This document shows positions 5,646 to 9,060 of a DNA stretch of 9,060 bases, piece by piece. Each line of letters opens with the position of its first letter. Position 1 is the first letter of the stretch. This stretch comes from UBA7937 sp034419095. GTDB taxonomy: Bacteria; Chloroflexota; Anaerolineae; UBA7937. The DNA is taken from NCBI GenBank assembly GCA_034419095.1, contig DAOULQ010000016.1:1-9060 (forward strand). Direction: 5' to 3'. The position numbers and the translations under genes are program-made. Below the pieces are notes generated by a model. It was given only the letters and a program-made list of their open reading frames with translations, did no database searches and had not been told where the DNA came from.

Positions 5646-5672
5646 CATCGTCTAATTATCGGAGGTGATATT

Positions 5673-6191
5673 ATGAAGCGCACAATCTTGCTTATGGAGT
5701 TGGTCCTTTCCCTCGGGATACTTTACGTATTCCTGGTGGGGTGCGCGCCGGCCCTCTCCCGGGTGCTCCCTGAAGGCTCGCCCACCCCGGGCGGGCCCAA
5801 GGATACACCCAAGATCCCACTGTCCGAGGGAAAGCCGATCATCGTCTTCCGGCGGAGCGGGGGGCTGGCGGGGGTGAGCGAGAGTTGGACCATCTATGAG
5901 GATGGCCAGGTTGTCTATCAAGAGGAGAAAAAGGAGGAAAGCGCGACAGGGAAGATCAAGGCCCAGGAGTTAGCCGGGCTTCTGGGGCTCATAGAGGAGA
6001 CGGGCTTCTTGTCCTTTAGCGACTCCTGCATGCCGCAGAACACCTGCTGCGACCGCTTCTCCTACGAGATAACTGTCCTCAAGGATGGCCAGAGCAAGAG
6101 GGTGACCGCCATGGACGGGGCGGAGGCCCCAGAGGGGCTTTGGAGGATCATGGGGGAACTGAACCGGCTACTGGTCGGAATCAGCGATTAG
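5673..6191 (+). CDS. Lipoprotein with emfourin-like (M4 protease inhibitor) domain
   Basis: The 172-residue protein starts at an ATG behind a near-perfect ribosome-binding site GGAGGTGAT (5661-5669). Residues 1-23 form a signal peptide ending in the lipobox LVGC, with Cys24 as the lipidated residue. A Pro/Gly-rich linker (25-50) leads to a domain of about 115 residues. It begins IIVFRRSGGLAGVSESW (56-72), passes through a helix region with LAGLLGLIEETGFLSF (100-115) and ends with DRFSYEITVLKDG and a C-terminal helix. The RSGG-hAG start, the 'gff-L' helix end and the D-F-Y-hTV strand match my memory of the emfourin (protealysin inhibitor) family, which inhibits M4 peptidases. An M4 peptidase gene lies convergently 218 bp away, which supports this. 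Known emfourins are mainly small proteins without a lipid anchor. Cys119, Cys125 and Cys126 are extra. Lipoprotein is near certain; inhibitor is probable only. Confidence 0.8.
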   Translation: MKRTILLMELVLSLGILYVFLVGCAPALSRVLPEGSPTPGGPKDTPKIPLSEGKPIIVFRRSGGLAGVSESWTIYEDGQVVYQEEKKEESATGKIKAQELAGLLGLIEETGFLSFSDSCMPQNTCCDRFSYEITVLKDGQSKRVTAMDGAEAPEGLWRIMGELNRLLVGISD

Positions 6192-6207
6192 TAGGGGTAA
6201 AGAGGGC

Positions 6208-6241
6208 AAAGGGGCTGGAACCTTCCAGCCCCTTTGTTGTT
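6208..6241 (+). terminator. Intrinsic terminator after the lipoprotein gene
   Basis: AAAGGGGCTGGA (6208-6219) pairs perfectly with TCCAGCCCCTTT (6224-6235) around the loop ACCT. The plus strand continues GTTGTTAC, a moderate T tract. The element starts 16 nt after the stop. Read from the minus strand it is followed by GCCCTCTTTACC, so it may also act weakly on transcripts from the convergent protease gene. The 168 bp from 6242 to 6409 show no other gene or strong structure. Confidence 0.8.
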
Positions 6242-6409
6242 ACATTATTCTACTACTTCTCATTGTGGGGTCACTTAACCCCTTGCGGAAAAGAGAGAGT
6301 TCCATCTGGTCATGAGAGCCGAATTGGTTGTCGGCTTCCCCCTTGGTACGCACCCTATCGTTGTGTCTTAGTCACGCCCTATGCTTTCAAGATGATAAAC
6401 ATCCCGTCT

Positions 6410-9060
6410 CTATGGCTGGGTTAAGTCTACCTCTCCTGATATCTGGTCCGAAATCTGAGGATGTTGTTCATTGCCCGTATTGCTGACCACCCGGCTGTAC
6501 AGATAGGTAAATGACTCCTCAGCCGAGACGTAGGTGTTACTGTTAGCGTCGGCGGTTGGAGTTTGCAGACCTTCCACTAGATAGTAGGTGAAGAACCCGT
6601 TTTGGATGCCCGAATACTCGTAACTTACCTCGGTTTCCGCGGAAGCGGACATCACGATGCGGTCCGATTTGCTCACATCCCGGGCGAAGCCATCGATCTG
6701 CGCCCCAGGGGTGATAGGGGGTAGAGAGACCTTTGGGGGGATACAGCGGCACCGGTAGTCGCGGGCCACGCTCGAGTCGATCAAGCCCCCGCTGTAGCAG
6801 GTGTCCACAATCACCAGCACGTTTTTGGACTCCAGTTGCGAAAGCCAGTTATCGAGTTCGTCGTCACGGATGTCGTTGGCGTAAGAAGTGGGCAGGCTAT
6901 CATAGGTCATGAGATACTCATCCTGACCATCGGTCTCATCGACGGGAGCCACATCGGGACCTGGACCACCGTGGGCGCTGTAGAAGAGGATGACCAGGTC
7001 GTTTATGCCCTCACGTGAATCCAGCCAGTTATTGATGGCATTCTGAATCGCCGCTTTGGTGGCCTGGCTATCGATTAGCATATTAATGTTTGCGCTATCA
7101 AACCCGCCGTAAGTGAGCAGGGCGTTGCGGAAGTCATAGGCGTCGTCATCAGTGTACTCAAGGTCATTGATGTATTGGAAATCAGCGATGCCCACAACTA
7201 CCGCGTATTTCGCACCTGTTGCAAGGGGGGCATAGTTCTTGAGCACTAGCGGAAGATAGACATTATACCCTGTCGGTGTAGTTGGTGTAGACGTGGGTGT
7301 GGGCGTTGGACTCACCGCCCCACAGGTATAGATGCGAACGTCGTCGATGAACCAGCCGTAATCGTCAATGCTGTAATCGGTGCCGATGCGGAAGCGGAAG
7401 CGGACGCTCTGGCCGGCCAACGAACTCAGGCTAGCCCGACTGGAATAGTAGCCGTGGCTCTGACCGACGAAGGCTTGACTTCCACCCAATGGGTTGTCGG
7501 AGTAACTGGCCAGGTCAATGGTACCGTTGTAGCCGTTGTGGGTGAAGAAAGAGCCAGCATCGTGCCAGGTAGAGCCACCGTCAGTGCTATACTCGACTAT
7601 ACCGCCATCAAAGTAGCCGATGGAGCCATAGGTTGGGTAGTCTTCAAACCCGTGAGCGTGGTTGAAGTGGAGGTAGGGCGTGCTCCCAGCCGGCAGGGCT
7701 GCATCTGTGGTCATAGCGATATAGTAGTCGGCTCTGGCGCCTTGAGCGTAGCCCCAGATATTGTTGCTACCGCTCGTGGCGTAGGTCATGTCCAATCCAA
7801 ATGCGTTGGGGTTCTGGGGCAGATACCAGTAGTCGGTGCCAGTGGTGGCAGTGTGAGTCCAGTTGCCGGCGCCGCTTTCCATGTTATCGAGGAAAATGTT
7901 GTTGGACGACTGGCCGGTTGGACAGACAGGGGCTTCGGTGGTGGAACAGGAGGTGGGCTGTTGGTTCATCTCGGTGGCGTCCACCGCATCTTGGACCTCC
8001 TGGCAGTTGGCTGAACTGTAGCCCAGGTTGAGGCACGCCTGGGGGAGGGCATCGTAGAGGTCATTGTAGTCGGCGGCGGAGGTGAACAAGTTAGTTTGGA
8101 CCTCGTAGAAGATCTTGGCCGTCTTTGCCAGGCCGATGGCGGTGATAGTGTAGCCGTTGAACGAGCCGCCGTCGGTCATGAGGTAGGCGGCCTTGTTGCC
8201 GACTCCACTATTAGTGTGGACTCCGCCGCCGTCGCTTTCCTCACACCAGTAGTTACCGCTGGTGATCTTATCAGGGTCGTTGTAAGCCGGGGGGTTGCTC
8301 ATATCCCGGACGGCGCCAATGGACAAATCCTCGCCCATCAACCAGCGGACGCCCGGCGCGTCGTTGCCAGCGCCGTTGGTCAGGTCAACGAACTCGCCCC
8401 AGATGTCGGAGAAGGCCTCGTTGATGGCCCCGGATTGGTAGTAGTAGAAGAGCCCCGACTCGTACTGGGTGACACCGTGGGTCATCTCATGGCCTACCAC
8501 GTCATCGGCCACGGAGTAGCCATCGCCATAAACCATCTGTGAGCCGCTCCAGAAGGCGTTGGCATAGGGGCAGTTGAATATGTCGGGGCAATAGTGCGCA
8601 CTGGAGATGAGATCCATGCCCGCACCGTTGATGCTATCCCGGCTGTGGGTGTTGTAGTAGAAGTCATAGGTGTCACCAGCGTAAACATAGGCGTAGTCAC
8701 AGTCGGAGTCACCAGAAGGCCCTTCTCCTTCAAAACGGCACTTGACGCCGGGCAAAGAGGAGCCATTCTGTGCGTTATAGACTTTCCGGTTTTTGCCCGT
8801 GTCAATCTGATTGAACTGTAATGCCACTGCGCCTAGGTGGGCGTCCACCAAGACGAGTTCGCGGATGGGCAGGAGTTCCCTGGGTTCCACATCCATGCGC
8901 CAGACCAGGGCGTTGAGTTGAAGGCCTGGGCCGCCGAGGAGGATGGGGTTATAGATCCACAGTTGCGGCTTGGTGGTGGTCAGGTCATCCATGCTTAACC
9001 CGTACTCTTTGGCTACCTTTTCAAGGGCTGTTTGTCGGGCAGCCTCAGCGTCTATGGCAG
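6410..9060 (-). CDS. Secreted M4 thermolysin-like metalloprotease fused to a caspase-like domain (5' end outside window)
   Basis: The frame runs from the TAG at 6410-6412 to the window edge (about 882 codons), so the signal peptide and most of the propeptide are missing. Numbering here is from the internal Met at 8990-8992. The end of a PepSY/FTP-like propeptide precedes about residue 60. The M4 domain (about 65-340) has zinc ligands His168 and His172 in HEMTH, catalytic Glu169, third ligand Glu192 in NEAFSD, and His259 in VHTNSG. Residues 365-557 look like a beta-sandwich of the MAM or immune-inhibitor-A type (MESGAGNW at the start, GWFIDDVRIYTC at the end). A Thr/Pro linker (561-574) and YLPLVLKNY (579-587) follow. 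Residues 594-858 form a caspase-like C14 peptidase with His674 (YSAHGGP) and Cys732 (VDTCYSGG). Both active sites look intact. The product is predicted to be secreted or surface-bound. A convergent emfourin-like lipoprotein gene may encode its inhibitor. Confidence 0.92.
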   Translation of the reverse strand, partial: AIDAEAARQTALEKVAKEYGLSMDDLTTTKPQLWIYNPILLGGPGLQLNALVWRMDVEPRELLPIRELVLVDAHLGAVALQFNQIDTGKNRKVYNAQNGSSLPGVKCRFEGEGPSGDSDCDYAYVYAGDTYDFYYNTHSRDSINGAGMDLISSAHYCPDIFNCPYANAFWSGSQMVYGDGYSVADDVVGHEMTHGVTQYESGLFYYYQSGAINEAFSDIWGEFVDLTNGAGNDAPGVRWLMGEDLSIGAVRDMSNPPAYNDPDKITSGNYWCEESDGGGVHTNSGVGNKAAYLMTDGGSFNGYTITAIGLAKTAKIFYEVQTNLFTSAADYNDLYDALPQACLNLGYSSANCQEVQDAVDATEMNQQPTSCSTTEAPVCPTGQSSNNIFLDNMESGAGNWTHTATTGTDYWYLPQNPNAFGLDMTYATSGSNNIWGYAQGARADYYIAMTTDAALPAGSTPYLHFNHAHGFEDYPTYGSIGYFDGGIVEYSTDGGSTWHDAGSFFTHNGYNGTIDLASYSDNPLGGSQAFVGQSHGYYSSRASLSSLAGQSVRFRFRIGTDYSIDDYGWFIDDVRIYTCGAVSPTPTPTSTPTTPTGYNVYLPLVLKNYAPLATGAKYAVVVGIADFQYINDLEYTDDDAYDFRNALLTYGGFDSANINMLIDSQATKAAIQNAINNWLDSREGINDLVILFYSAHGGPGPDVAPVDETDGQDEYLMTYDSLPTSYANDIRDDELDNWLSQLESKNVLVIVDTCYSGGLIDSSVARDYRCRCIPPKVSLPPITPGAQIDGFARDVSKSDRIVMSASAETEVSYEYSGIQNGFFTYYLVEGLQTPTADANSNTYVSAEESFTYLYSRVVSNTGNEQHPQISDQISGEVDLTQP

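Larger units (their letters stand above)
5035..5672. other. Gene-poor tract with decayed coding fragments
   Basis: This stretch of about 640 bp between the CPBP gene and the lipoprotein gene has no intact recognisable gene. Patches with GC-rich third codon positions (about 5209-5319 and 5405-5464) read as protein but are short and bounded by stops. The flanking sequence has no coding character. The fragments are listed separately. The simplest reading is the remains of one or more deleted or mutated genes for envelope proteins. Confidence 0.55.

Noticed and set aside
5467..5655. A 62-codon plus-strand frame, or 49 codons from TTG 5506 with a good ribosome-binding stretch
   Set aside because: Codon third positions show no coding bias, no domain or membrane segment is clear, and it ends in the weak terminator-like element. 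It is kept only as part of the decayed-operon observation.
6242..6409. Possible RNA gene or terminator for the minus-strand protease gene in the convergent gap
   Set aside because: Only short stems were seen (for example AGCCGA / TCGGCT around 6320-6341), without a T tract on the minus strand, and nothing resembling a tRNA or known RNA.
7454..8014. A long plus-strand open frame (186 codons) antisense to the protease gene
   Set aside because: It mirrors the GC-rich codon structure of the minus-strand M4 and beta-sandwich coding region, has a repetitive Val/Gly composition, no convincing ribosome-binding site and no recognisable motif. The opposite strand clearly encodes the real protein.
1..9060. 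CRISPR arrays, insertion sequences, tRNA or rRNA genes, replication origins
   Set aside because: No regularly spaced repeats, transposase-like frames, terminal inverted repeats, cloverleaf patterns or DnaA-box clusters were seen.

Overview
The window looks like a chromosomal segment of a member of the Chloroflexota, most likely of the Anaerolineae type. No taxonomic marker could be searched, so this is inference. It rests on three points: a secreted protein with a Thr/Pro-rich linker followed by YLPLVLKNY, a signature I associate with Chloroflexota exported proteins; the gene order radical SAM protein, DUF2344 protein, rplU, rpmA, rpmE, tdk; and a moderately high G+C content with GC-rich third codon positions.

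Left part (1-5034). A radical SAM protein cut by the window edge overlaps its usual partner, a DUF2344 protein, by a TTGA stop/start. Two perfect hairpins lie at the end of the second gene, one with the stop codon in its loop. A 56-residue membrane-anchored small protein with its own terminator then lies on the minus strand. Divergent from it, a near-consensus sigma-70 promoter drives rplU-rpmA-rpmE. The L21 protein is unusual: after a normal L21 domain and a Lys-rich linker it carries a domain closely resembling the DNA-binding C-terminal domain of RNA polymerase alpha. A strong terminator follows rpmE, only 16 nt before the start of tdk (thymidine kinase), which is followed by a CPBP intramembrane protease gene.

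Middle (5035-5672). This tract of about 640 bp has no intact recognisable gene. It holds a 25-bp inverted repeat, a lipoprotein-like reading frame broken by an in-frame TAG, the C-terminal end of what looks like a membrane protein, and weak promoter and terminator candidates. It looks like decayed coding DNA.

Right part (5673-9060). A lipoprotein gene whose mature part resembles the emfourin (protealysin inhibitor) family faces, tail to tail, a very large secreted protein on the minus strand. That protein joins a thermolysin-like M4 metallopeptidase, a beta-sandwich domain, a Thr/Pro linker and a caspase-like cysteine peptidase with His and Cys dyad motifs. The favoured reading is a surface or secreted two-protease precursor with a membrane-anchored inhibitor that protects the producing cell. 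The domain calls are well supported by motifs; the functional pairing is inference.
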